A stretch of DNA of 6,818 nucleotides from an uncultured Eubacterium sp. (GCA_945980015.1 CAMFQI010000066.1:1-6818), one strand, 5' to 3'. Positions 1-6,526 are shown, counted from the first letter of the stretch. The notes: generated by a model not told the origin, from the sequence alone. A program made the numbers and translations.

Positions 1-1452
1 GCCGCAAAGGGCGAGCCGATTAGCTTTTACGAGCAGGGCGAATTTGTTGAGCTTTGCGCAGGTCCTCACCTTATGGATATGAAGAATGTAAAGGCGTTTA
101 AGCTTACACAGTGCACCGGCGCATATTGGAGGGGCGATGAGAAAAACAAGATGCTTTGCCGTGTATACGGTACTGCTTTTCCAAAGGCTTCCATGCTTGA
201 GGATTATCTCAATGCCTTGGAGGAGGCAAAGAAGCGTGACCACAATAAGCTTGGCAGAGAGCTTGAAATATTCACAACCGTTGACTATATCGGTCAGGGC
301 TTGCCGATTCTTCTTCCGAAAGGAACAAAGATTATCCAAACGCTTCAGCGTTGGGTAGAGGATGAAGAGGAAAAGAGAGGCTGGTTGCTTACGAAGACTC
401 CGCTTATGGCAAAGTCCGATTTGTACAAGATTTCGGGACATTGGGATCACTATCAAGACGGTATGTTTATTATGGGCGACCCTGAAAAAGATAAGGAGGT
501 CTTCGCACTTCGTCCGATGACCTGCCCGTTCCAATATCAGGCATATCTTAACAAACAGCGCTCATATAGAGATTTGCCGCTTCGCTATGACGAAACCTCA
601 ACTCTTTTCCGCAACGAAGCGTCGGGCGAAATGCACGGACTTATCCGTGTTCGTCAGTTCACAATTTCTGAGGGACATCTTATGTGTCGTCCCGACCAGC
701 TTGAGGATGAGTTCAAGAGCTGTCTTGAGCTTACGAATTATATGATGGAAACCCTTGGTCTTAAAGAGGATTTGACATACCGCTTCTCGCAGTGGGATCC
801 CGATAACCGTGAAAAGTATATCGGAACAAAGGAGCAGTGGGACGAGGCTCAGGGCGTAATGAAGAATATTCTTGACGACCTCGGTATCGATTATGAAATC
901 GGTATCGGTGAAGCCGCTTTCTACGGACCTAAGCTTGATATTCAAATTAAAAACGTGTTCGGCAAGGAAGACACGCTCGTTACTATCCAAATTGACCAGA
1001 TGCTTGCTGAAAAATTCGGAATGGAATATGTTGACTCCGACGGACAGAAGAAGAATCCGTATATCATTCACAGAACCTCAATCGGCTGCTACGAAAGAAC
1101 GCTTGCGTTACTTATCGAAAAGTATGCCGGTGCATTTCCGACCTGGCTTGCTCCTGTTCAGGTTAAGTTCCTGCCTGTTGCAGACAGACATCAGGATTAT
1201 TGCCGTGAGCTTATGTCGAAGCTTCAGGCTGTCGGCGTTCGTTGTGAGCTTGATGACAGAAGCGAAAAAATCGGCTTCAAGATAAGAAGCGCTCAGCTTG
1301 AAAAGATTCCGTATATGATTGTAGTCGGCGATAAGGATATAGAAGCAGGCACAATCTCCGTTCGTTCCCGCAAAAACGGTGACGAGGGCGCAACAACGCT
1401 TGATGAATTCATTTCAAGAATTACTGTTGAAATCGCATCAAAAGCAAGATAA
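1..1452 (+). CDS. thrS: Threonine-tRNA ligase (ThrRS), 5'-truncated
   Basis: This class II aminoacyl-tRNA synthetase charges tRNA-Thr with threonine in the cytoplasm. The frame is open from base 1, so the 483 visible residues lack the N-terminus (TGS domain and most of the editing domain); the ATG at 73 is internal. Visible in order: the end of the editing domain with the CxxxH motif (C19, H23, in ELCAGPHL); AYWRGD; the catalytic core with zinc ligands C175 (MTCPF), H226 (SEGHLMC) and H357 (IIHRTSIG); motif 2 around R204 (LFRNEASGEMHGLIRVR); motif 3 around R366 (CYERTLALLIE); and the C-terminal anticodon-binding domain from about residue 385 (PVQVKFLPVAD to about 470). The core wording (RVRQFT-SEGH rather than the RVRGFTQDDAH of E. 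coli) marks a divergent branch of the family. It ends in TAA, followed by a hairpin terminator, and converges with larC. Family assignment is secure. Confidence 0.97.
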   Translation, partial: AAKGEPISFYEQGEFVELCAGPHLMDMKNVKAFKLTQCTGAYWRGDEKNKMLCRVYGTAFPKASMLEDYLNALEEAKKRDHNKLGRELEIFTTVDYIGQGLPILLPKGTKIIQTLQRWVEDEEEKRGWLLTKTPLMAKSDLYKISGHWDHYQDGMFIMGDPEKDKEVFALRPMTCPFQYQAYLNKQRSYRDLPLRYDETSTLFRNEASGEMHGLIRVRQFTISEGHLMCRPDQLEDEFKSCLELTNYMMETLGLKEDLTYRFSQWDPDNREKYIGTKEQWDEAQGVMKNILDDLGIDYEIGIGEAAFYGPKLDIQIKNVFGKEDTLVTIQIDQMLAEKFGMEYVDSDGQKKNPYIIHRTSIGCYERTLALLIEKYAGAFPTWLAPVQVKFLPVADRHQDYCRELMSKLQAVGVRCELDDRSEKIGFKIRSAQLEKIPYMIVVGDKDIEAGTISVRSRKNGDEGATTLDEFISRITVEIASKAR

Positions 1453-1466
1453 CTTCCAATAAACTA

Positions 1467-1508
1467 AAACAAGTCCTGTAAAGTTTAATTGCTTTACAGG
1501 ACTTGTTT
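1467..1508. terminator. Bidirectional rho-independent terminator between thrS and larC
   Basis: Perfect 17-bp inverted repeat: arms 1467-1483 and 1492-1508, loop of 8 nt (1484-1491). Reading +, the right arm runs into TTTATT, 15 bases after the thrS stop. Reading -, the arm runs into a T-rich stretch (TTTTAGTTTATT) after the larC stop. Its place between two convergent stop codons and its U-rich exits on both sides support use by both genes. Confidence 0.9.
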
Positions 1509-1522
1509 ATTGTCAAGTATAT

Positions 1523-2647
1523 TTACTTTATGAGATTTTTGGCTTCAAATATTGAAATATCACGTTCATTCGCTATTTTTACAAGCTCGTCGAATTCGGG
1601 CTTTTCTTTTTTTACTCCGTAGCCCTCGCTTCTTTTAAGCTTTATCTCATTTTTTACTATGATTTCTCTTGTAAGTACGCTTCGTGTACATTCGATCTGT
1701 CGTATTCCGAGAGTGGTTGTGTGCTTAAAAATCTGTTTGATGAAGAAATCCTTTTTGTCGGGGTAGGTGATAACCGTCATTTCAAAGGCAGGTCTGCTCT
1801 TTTTCATAACAATCGGTGTGATGTATACGTCAAGTGCGCCGAGTGATAAAAGCTTGTTTAACGCATATCCCATTTCCTCGCCCGTCATATCGTCAATCTG
1901 GCATTTCAGCTCAACAACCGATTCCTCGTTTTCGTCGCTTACAAAGACTCTTACGCAGTTTGGTCTTTCAAAATCCTTACTGCCCATTCCGTAGCCAATT
2001 GTGTTGTATGTTTCAGGTCGCTCGGTTGTTATTTCTTTGGCAAAATACCTAATAAGCCCTGCACCTGTCGGAGTTGTTAATTCTCCCTTTATATCACCGA
2101 CGTAATTTTGTATCCCCGCCAAAAGCAAAGCCGTTGCAGGCGCCGGAACAGGAAGTATTCCGTGTGCCGTTTTTACCTCACCGTAGCCTGTCGCAATAGG
2201 GGAGCAGGTTATTATTTCGGCGTTGATATAGCTGATAATATAACAAAATGCGGTTATATCCATAATTGCGTCCTTCATTCCGACCTCGTGAAGATGAATG
2301 TCCGCAACCTCAACACCGTGCACCTTGCTTTCCGCATTTGCAATGATTTTGTATACTTCCTTAGCATTTTGCTTAATTTTTTCATCAAGCGCAAAGCCGT
2401 CAATGGTGTCAAAGATTTCCTTAATTGACGAGTGATGATGTCCGTGTTCTTTGATATCAACATTGAATTTTGTGCCCGAAATACCGCATTTTTCATTTTT
2501 TGTGCAGGAAACGGTAACGCCTTGCATAAATGTATTGAGCTTATTTATTATTTCGTTTTGTTCATTTTTGTTTAGTGTGTCAAGCAATGCACCGCACAGC
2601 ATATCACCCGATGCACCCATACTACATTCTATATATATCTTTTTCAT
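1523..2647 (-). CDS. larC: Nickel-pincer cofactor nickel insertase LarC
   Basis: LarC is the CTP-dependent cyclometallase that inserts nickel into the dithiolated pyridinium mononucleotide made by LarB and LarE, forming the C-Ni bond of the nickel-pincer nucleotide used by LarA-type racemases (family knowledge). The 374 residues cover the whole family from MKKIYIECSMGASGDM. Landmarks: GASGDM (11-16), the histidine-rich metal-binding stretch EHGHHH (67-72), DIHLHEVG (116-123), PVPAPAT (166-172), TTPTGAG (191-197), then the CTP-binding C-terminal half with DDMTGEEMGYAL (252-263), LGALDVYITPIVMKKSRP (269-286) and TTLGIR (311-316). The two halves are in one uninterrupted frame, unlike Lactiplantibacillus plantarum, where larC is read through a programmed frameshift. 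The start is 13 bases after larB, with only a weak Shine-Dalgarno, so translation is probably coupled to larB. No larE or larA is seen nearby. Confidence 0.95.
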   Translation of the reverse strand: MKKIYIECSMGASGDMLCGALLDTLNKNEQNEIINKLNTFMQGVTVSCTKNEKCGISGTKFNVDIKEHGHHHSSIKEIFDTIDGFALDEKIKQNAKEVYKIIANAESKVHGVEVADIHLHEVGMKDAIMDITAFCYIISYINAEIITCSPIATGYGEVKTAHGILPVPAPATALLLAGIQNYVGDIKGELTTPTGAGLIRYFAKEITTERPETYNTIGYGMGSKDFERPNCVRVFVSDENEESVVELKCQIDDMTGEEMGYALNKLLSLGALDVYITPIVMKKSRPAFEMTVITYPDKKDFFIKQIFKHTTTLGIRQIECTRSVLTREIIVKNEIKLKRSEGYGVKKEKPEFDELVKIANERDISIFEAKNLIK

Positions 2648-2660
2648 ATCTTATTATTGC

Positions 2661-3401
2661 CTATTTATTACATATCATATTTGCAATGTAGCCTGCGCCG
2701 AAGCCGTTGTCGATATTCACGACGCAAACATTACTCGAGCACGAATTGAGCATCGACATTAATGCCGCTGCACCTCCAACGCCTGTTCCGTATCCGACGG
2801 ATGTCGCAACGGCAATAACAGGACAGCTTGCGAGTCCGCCTATTACACTTGCAAGCGCACCCTCCATACCCGCTATTGCAATAATAACAGATGCGTTTGC
2901 AATTTCATCTGCGTGCTCTAATATTCTGTGAATACCTGCAACTCCGACGTCGCATAGCAGCTTTGCTTTGCAACCGAAAGCCTTTAGCGTCATCATTGTC
3001 TCATTTGCGCAGTATAGGTCGCTCGTCCCCGCACAGCATACCAAAACCTCGCCCTTGCTTTTGGGAGAGGGTATTTCTCCTGCGATTGCCGTGCCTGAAA
3101 TATCGTCATATTCGATTTTTATTTCCTTGCCGACAAGCTCTGCCTTTTCCTTACTCATTCTTGTTATGAGAACGGTTTTTTCGCCGCTTTCAAGAAGTGA
3201 TTTTGCGATTTGAGAAATCTGCTCACCGCTTTTCCCCTCGCCGAAAATAACCTCGGCAACACCGTGCCTTATCGAGCGAGAGCAGTCCGCCTTTGCAAAT
3301 CCCAAATCCCTGTAGGTCATTTTTTCGACCGCTTCATCAGGCGTCAGCCTTCCGTTTTTCACTTCGTTCATAATGCGAAGCAGTTCATCTTTTCTGTACA
3401 T
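2661..3401 (-). CDS. larB: Nickel-pincer cofactor biosynthesis protein LarB (carboxylase/hydrolase)
   Basis: LarB carboxylates nicotinic acid adenine dinucleotide on the pyridinium ring and releases AMP, giving the dicarboxylated mononucleotide that starts nickel-pincer cofactor synthesis (family knowledge). The C-terminal two-thirds is a PurE/AIR-carboxylase-like domain: VLVCCAGTSDLYCANE, CDVGVAGIHR, IAIAGMEGALASVIGGL, PVIAVATSVGYGTGVGG and VVNIDNGFGAGY are all visible. The N-terminus carries the family-typical helix and the FGEGK motif. The start chosen is the ATG at 3401 (246 residues): it has AGGA eight bases upstream and matches the usual family N-terminus (ELLRIMNEVKNGRLTPDEA). The in-frame ATG at 3443 would add 14 residues but lies at or upstream of the predicted -10 box. 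With the 3401 start, the cysteine of LNSC is residue 221, a plausible position for the known cysteinyl-pyridine intermediate (numbering from memory). First gene of larB-larC; stop TAG. Confidence 0.95.
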   Translation of the reverse strand: MYRKDELLRIMNEVKNGRLTPDEAVEKMTYRDLGFAKADCSRSIRHGVAEVIFGEGKSGEQISQIAKSLLESGEKTVLITRMSKEKAELVGKEIKIEYDDISGTAIAGEIPSPKSKGEVLVCCAGTSDLYCANETMMTLKAFGCKAKLLCDVGVAGIHRILEHADEIANASVIIAIAGMEGALASVIGGLASCPVIAVATSVGYGTGVGGAAALMSMLNSCSSNVCVVNIDNGFGAGYIANMICNK

Positions 3402-3409
3402 AGCACTAT

Positions 3410-3413
3410 TCCT
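3410..3413 (-). promoter_or_regulatory. Shine-Dalgarno of larB that decides its start
   Basis: On the minus strand AGGA (within TTAGGA) lies 8 bases before the ATG at 3401. The alternative ATGs at 3431 and 3443 have, respectively, no SD and a poor AGGG six bases away. Together with the promoter position, this favours 3401. Confidence 0.7.
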
Positions 3414-3434
3414 AATATGTTTTTTATACATTTT

Positions 3435-3462
3435 ATTATCCATAAAAAGCCCTGTGTGTCAA
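3435..3462 (-). promoter_or_regulatory. Predicted SigA-type promoter of larB-larC
   Basis: Minus-strand -35 TTGACA (3457-3462, perfect) and -10 GATAAT (3435-3440, 5 of 6), with a 16-base spacer. Other registers (ATAATA or TAATAA) give 17 or 18. Transcription would begin near 3428, giving a leader of about 27 nt that contains the SD at 3410-3413. The upstream ATG at 3443 would then not be transcribed. Confidence 0.65.
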
Positions 3463-3469
3463 GGCTTTT
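3445..3469. repeat. Inverted repeat across the larB -35 box, possible operator
   Basis: AAAAGCC (3445-3451) and GGCTTTT (3463-3469) are perfect 7-bp arms around 11 bases. One arm lies in the larB promoter spacer; the other abuts the -35 box on its upstream side, so a bound protein would cover the -35. No known operator consensus is recognised. It could also be a weak hairpin with no function. Confidence 0.4.
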
Positions 3470-3477
3470 CGGACGTT

Positions 3478-3494
3478 TTGAAAAATTTTTTCAA
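3478..3494. repeat. A/T-tract palindrome midway between the divergent promoters
   Basis: TTGAAAAATTTTTTCAA is a perfect 17-base palindrome centred on 3486. Its centre is about 24 bases from the larB -35 and about 27 from the metY -35. It could be an UP-element-like A/T tract serving both promoters, or an operator: its arms TTGAAA and TTTCAA also occur in the inverted repeat in front of the tetR gene. Low complexity limits confidence. Confidence 0.4.
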
Positions 3495-3507
3495 CAAAAT
3501 GTAGAAA

Positions 3508-3528
3508 ACCTATTGACATACTAGGTAT
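3508..3528. promoter_or_regulatory. Candidate operator over the metY -35 box
   Basis: Two overlapping dyads: ACCTA (3508-3512) with TAGGT (3522-3526), enclosing TTGACA, and ATAC-TAG-GTAT (3518-3528) just after it. A repressor here would block the -35. The CCTA/TAGG dyad over a -35 resembles, in general form, Rrf2-family (CymR-type) sites at cysteine and sulfur genes of Firmicutes, which would suit metY, but I cannot confirm a match to a consensus. Confidence 0.4.
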
Positions 3529-3541
3529 TGTTGTGTATAAT
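3513..3541 (+). promoter_or_regulatory. Consensus SigA-type promoter of metY
   Basis: -35 TTGACA (3513-3518) and -10 TATAAT (3536-3541), both perfect, with an optimal 17-base spacer. Expected transcription start is near 3548, leaving a leader of about 47 nt. That is too short for an S-box or other known SAM riboswitch, so control is more likely by a DNA-binding protein. Confidence 0.85.
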
Positions 3542-3594
3542 GCAATCATAACTAAAACATACTATTTCACTATGAATTAAAGGAGACAGAAAAA

Positions 3595-4872
3595 ATGAGC
3601 TATAAATTTGAAACACTTCAGCTTCACGTAGGACAGGAGCAGCCGGATCCAGCAACAGACGCAAGAGCCGTTCCTATTTACCAAACTACTTCATATGTTT
3701 TTCGCAACAGCGACCATGCACAGGCAAGATTCGGTCTTGCCGATGCTGGTAACATTTACGGCAGATTGACAAACAGTACTCAAGATGTATTTGAAAAACG
3801 AATTGCGGCGTTAGAGGGCGGTGTTGCGGCTCTTGCAACAGCTTCGGGTGCTGCGGCAATAGCATATACATTTCAGGCTCTTGCTCAGGCAGGCGACCAT
3901 ATCGTAGCCGCAAAGACTATTTACGGCGGCACCTATAATTATCTTGAGCACACATTTCCAAATCACGGCGTAACAACAACCTTCGTTGACCCCGACGATG
4001 TATCGAATTTTGAAAACGCCATTCAGGAAAACACAAAGGCAATCTTCATCGAAACACTCGGAAATCCTAATTCAAACATTATTGATATTAAGGCACTTTC
4101 CGAGATTGCACATAAGCATAATATTCCGCTTGTTATTGACGATACCTTTACAACACCGTTTTTGCTTCGTCCTATTGAGCTTGGTGCGGATATTGTTGTC
4201 GCTTCTGCAACAAAGTTTATCGGCGGTCACGGAACAACACTCGGCGGTGTTATCGTTGATAGCGGAAAATTCGATTGGAAGGCAAGCGGAAAATTCCCTC
4301 AAATCAGTGACGCTAACCCAAGCTATCACGGTATCAGCTTTGTTGAAGCAGTAGGCGAGGCAGCTTTTGTTACCTACATTCGTGCCATAATTCTTCGTGA
4401 TACCGGCGCAACGATTTCTCCGTTTAACGCATTCCTTCTTTTGCAGGGTACCGAAACTCTTTCTCTTAGAGTTGAACGCCATGTAGAAAACGCATTAAAG
4501 GTTATTGAGTATCTCAACAATAATCCGCTTGTTGAAAAGGTTAATCATCCGTCGCTTAACCCGAAGTATAAGGCTTTGTATGACGAATATTTCCCAAACG
4601 GCGCAGGTTCGATTTTCACCTTTGAAATCAAGGGCGGTGAGCAGGAAGCAAAGAAATTTATCGACTCCTTGCAGATATTCTCGATTCTTGCGAATGTTGC
4701 CGACGTAAAGTCGCTCGTTATTCACCCTGCAACAACTACTCATTCGCAGCTTAGCCCCGAAGAGCTCGAAGAACAAAATATAAAGCCGAATACAATTCGA
4801 CTTTCAATAGGTACCGAGCATATCGACGATATTATTGCCGATTTGGAGCAGGCATTTGACAAAATAAAATAA
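3595..4872 (+). CDS. metY: O-acetylhomoserine sulfhydrylase, PLP-dependent
   Basis: A cytoplasmic Cys/Met-metabolism PLP enzyme of fold type I that makes L-homocysteine from O-acetyl-L-homoserine and sulfide (direct sulfhydrylation route to methionine). The 425 residues include YGRLTNST (55-62, phosphate-contacting Tyr and Arg of the neighbouring subunit), SGAAA (84-88), D182 facing the pyridine nitrogen, the family signature DIVVASATKFIGGHG with the Schiff-base lysine K207, and the C-terminal substrate-carboxylate region HPATTTHSQLSPEE (377-390) and IRLSIGTEHIDDII. Length near 425 and the insert FDWKASGKFP...PSYHG (226-246) fit MetY rather than the shorter cystathionine gamma-synthase or lyase (about 380-400). 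The usual DNT after the catalytic Asp reads DDT here. The start has AAAGGAG at 3579-3585, nine bases upstream. It is monocistronic, between a consensus promoter and a hairpin. Substrate choice (O-acetyl versus O-succinyl) is inferred. Confidence 0.93.
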   Translation: MSYKFETLQLHVGQEQPDPATDARAVPIYQTTSYVFRNSDHAQARFGLADAGNIYGRLTNSTQDVFEKRIAALEGGVAALATASGAAAIAYTFQALAQAGDHIVAAKTIYGGTYNYLEHTFPNHGVTTTFVDPDDVSNFENAIQENTKAIFIETLGNPNSNIIDIKALSEIAHKHNIPLVIDDTFTTPFLLRPIELGADIVVASATKFIGGHGTTLGGVIVDSGKFDWKASGKFPQISDANPSYHGISFVEAVGEAAFVTYIRAIILRDTGATISPFNAFLLLQGTETLSLRVERHVENALKVIEYLNNNPLVEKVNHPSLNPKYKALYDEYFPNGAGSIFTFEIKGGEQEAKKFIDSLQIFSILANVADVKSLVIHPATTTHSQLSPEELEEQNIKPNTIRLSIGTEHIDDIIADLEQAFDKIK

Positions 4873-4880
4873 TATAACAA

Positions 4881-4915
4881 AACAATCGGAGGATTGAAAC
4901 CATCCTCCGATTGTT
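4881..4915. terminator. Hairpin terminator between metY and tetR gene
   Basis: Perfect 14-bp stem (4881-4894 with 4902-4915) and a 7-nt loop, starting 9 bases after the metY stop. Reading -, the stem is followed by TTTTGTTATATT, a better U-tract than the + side (AACTTTATTG). It probably ends both convergent genes. Confidence 0.85.
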
Positions 4916-4934
4916 AACTTTATTGTTAACTTTT
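4911..4934. repeat. 12-bp tandem duplication at the end of the tetR gene
   Basis: TTGTTAACTTTA (4911-4922) is followed directly by TTGTTAACTTTT (4923-4934), 11 of 12 identical. The first copy overlaps the terminator's right arm; the second contains the regulator's stop codon. It looks like a slippage duplication, probably without function. Confidence 0.7.
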
Positions 4935-5438
4935 AAGTAAGCCCTGTTTTACAAATTCAATTACGCAGTTGTAGTCAGGCTCGTCTTTTCTCGATTCGTC
5001 GAAAACAAGTCCGACTACAAGATGTTTAACCGCTGTATAGAAAAACTCCGTAACCTTGTCCTGATTTCCCGATGAAATTTTGATATATTCTCTTACAAAT
5101 TTTTCGACGCTTCGGCTTAAAAGAGAATAAATAAATGTGCTTTTTGATGTGTACAAAGAGCTACGAATCAAAACAGTAAGCTTGTCTAAAAGCGTTATGT
5201 AGTACTTTGAAGCAATAGGCCACGATTCACCCGCTACGAGCTTTTCGCACGCTTTATTCGTTTCGTTTTCAAAAGCCCATTCAATAAGACCGTCGAGATT
5301 TTTGAAATAATAGTAAAATGTCTGTCTGCTTGCCTTACTCTTTTCTGTTAGGTCGATGATTGATATTTTTGTAATATCCTTTTCGTTCAGCAGCTCCAAA
5401 TATGCGTCAACGAAGCTTTCCTTTGTAGTTACGGACAT
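4926..5438 (-). CDS. TetR/AcrR-family transcriptional regulator
   Basis: A small (170-residue) DNA-binding repressor-type protein. The N-terminal helix-turn-helix is clear: helices around 6-18 (ESFVDAYLELLNE), then ITKISIIDLTEKSKASRQTFYYYFKNLDGLIEWAF (22-56), the TetR hallmark in which S/TxQTFYYYF is the recognition region. The C-terminal ligand and dimer part (about 60-170) is helical and short, like the DhaS-type branch of the family; no ligand can be predicted. The start has GAGAGGAG at 5445-5452, six bases upstream. It has its own promoter, overlapped by a 22-bp inverted repeat, so it probably represses itself. It lies 110 bases downstream of hypE on the same strand, and no strong terminator is seen between them, so read-through from the hyp genes is possible. 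It converges with metY. Other targets could include the larB-metY region, where a similar palindrome occurs. Confidence 0.9.
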   Translation of the reverse strand: MSVTTKESFVDAYLELLNEKDITKISIIDLTEKSKASRQTFYYYFKNLDGLIEWAFENETNKACEKLVAGESWPIASKYYITLLDKLTVLIRSSLYTSKSTFIYSLLSRSVEKFVREYIKISSGNQDKVTEFFYTAVKHLVVGLVFDESRKDEPDYNCVIEFVKQGLLKS

Positions 5439-5470
5439 TATGATCTCCTCTCAAAACATACTGCACCTAT

Positions 5471-5499
5471 ATTCTACATTTTATTGAAAATCATTTCAA
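5471..5499 (-). promoter_or_regulatory. Predicted promoter of the TetR-family gene
   Basis: Minus-strand -35 TTGAAA (5494-5499, 5 of 6) and -10 TAGAAT (5471-5476, 5 of 6), with a 17-base spacer. Transcription would start near 5464, about 25 bases before the ATG, leaving room for the strong SD. Confidence 0.65.
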
Positions 5500-5502
5500 T
5501 AA
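5481..5502. promoter_or_regulatory. Probable TetR autoregulatory operator
   Basis: Perfect inverted repeat with 9-bp arms, TTATTGAAA (5481-5489) and TTTCAATAA (5494-5502), separated by ATCA. One arm contains the -35 box and the other lies in the promoter spacer, the classic placement for a TetR-type repressor that controls its own gene. Assignment to this protein is inferred from position. Confidence 0.65.
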
Positions 5503-5548
5503 GTAAAATAAAGTGTTAATAAATTGTTTAGACATTTTTTATATTTTG

Positions 5549-6526
5549 TCAGCATATTCTCGGGAGACCTTCTCCTATTAATACATTTACCTTTTTTCTT
5601 CCGCCCAGCTCGGTGATTAACGTAACACCTTCACCACTTGAAGCGATACCGATTTCTGCCGCATTTTCTCCGTATTTTGAGCCTTTGATTATTTCGAGGG
5701 CTTTTTTTGATTGCTCCTTGCTTACAAAAATCACCATTTTACCCTCGTTACCTAAATGCAAAAGATTTAATCCGAGAATTTTTGAAAAAGCCCTGACCTC
5801 GTCTGAAACCGGTATTTTGTTTTCAAAAATATCAATATGAACACCGCTTGAAGATGAAAGCTCATTGAGTACGGTTGCGAGTCCGCCTCGTGTAATATCA
5901 CGCATACAATGAATGTTTATGCCGTTTTTCTGCAATGCGTAAACCATTTCGCAAAGCGGTGCGTTGTCAGAGCAGATTTCGTTTTCGATTCCCATTCTTG
6001 CAGAGAGAATGGCGGCATGATGGTCGCCCATATTTCCGCTGACTATTACGCAGTCGCCGTCTTTAATGCCATACGCCGAAACACTGTCGTCCTCAACAAA
6101 GCCGACTCCTGCGGTGTTGATATAAATTCCGCCCTTGCCCTCGATAACCTTTGTATCTCCCGCAACAACGATAACGCCTGACTCCTCGGCGGTTTTTGCC
6201 ATGGAGCACACTATTTTTTCAAGCGTGTCTGTATCGGCGCCCTCCTCAATGATGAACGCCGAGGTAATATATTTTGCCTTTGCGCCTCTCATAAGAAGGT
6301 CGTTTACGGTTCCGCAAACGGCAAGCCTGCCGATATCTCCGCCCTTGAAGAATAATGGAGTGACGACGAAGCTGTCGGTTGTTATTGCGATTTTTTTATT
6401 GCCGTCAACTACTGCGCTGTCCTCCATAAGATTAAGCACGGGATTTGAAAAATGCTTTGCAAATATTTTGTCTATTAATTCGGATGTGGCCTTTCCGCCG
6501 CTTCCGTGTGATAATGTTATTTTCAT
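5549..6526 (-). CDS. hypE: [NiFe]-hydrogenase maturation protein HypE
   Basis: HypE makes the cyanide ligands of the [NiFe]-hydrogenase iron: its C-terminal cysteine is carbamoylated by HypF and dehydrated with ATP to a thiocyanate, which is passed to the HypC-HypD complex (family knowledge). The 325 residues match the full family length in the PurM/SelD-like ATP-binding fold: HGSGG (7-11), TTDSF (49-53), GGDIG (62-66), VCGTVNDL (70-77), GDTKV (123-127), the DITRGGLATVLNE block (210-222), NEGK (260-263) and the diagnostic C-terminal PRIC (322-325). The last residue is the essential cysteine, followed at once by TGA, so that TGA must act as a stop. The start is 5 bases after hypD, with a poor SD (AAGG three bases away), implying translational coupling. 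SelD is excluded by the PRIC tail and overall match. Confidence 0.97.
   Translation of the reverse strand: MKITLSHGSGGKATSELIDKIFAKHFSNPVLNLMEDSAVVDGNKKIAITTDSFVVTPLFFKGGDIGRLAVCGTVNDLLMRGAKAKYITSAFIIEEGADTDTLEKIVCSMAKTAEESGVIVVAGDTKVIEGKGGIYINTAGVGFVEDDSVSAYGIKDGDCVIVSGNMGDHHAAILSARMGIENEICSDNAPLCEMVYALQKNGINIHCMRDITRGGLATVLNELSSSSGVHIDIFENKIPVSDEVRAFSKILGLNLLHLGNEGKMVIFVSKEQSKKALEIIKGSKYGENAAEIGIASSGEGVTLITELGGRKKVNVLIGEGLPRIC

Noticed and set aside
598..1071. 157-codon open frame on the minus strand inside thrS
   Set aside because: It is wholly antisense to a well-conserved synthetase core, has no recognisable domain, and no promoter or SD context.
1511..1516. Minus-strand TTGACA just after larC
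   Set aside because: No -10 box at a proper distance; it lies beside the terminator hairpin with no gene to serve.
3210..3524. 104-codon + frame crossing the larB 5' end and the divergent promoter region
   Set aside because: It is antisense to larB and runs through both promoters; the composition is not protein-like, and the metY promoter starts inside its end.
3542..3594. SAM riboswitch or T-box in the metY leader
   Set aside because: Only about 47 nt of leader remain after the predicted start, with no stable hairpin or conserved core.
5503..5548. Terminator for hypE
   Set aside because: Only a 4-bp GACA/TGTC pairing around an A/T loop is visible, too weak to call.
5531..5551. Possible UGA recoding (selenocysteine) at the hypE stop, since six more sense codons follow before TAA
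   Set aside because: HypE function needs the free C-terminal cysteine of PRIC, which is directly before the TGA, and no SECIS-like hairpin is evident.
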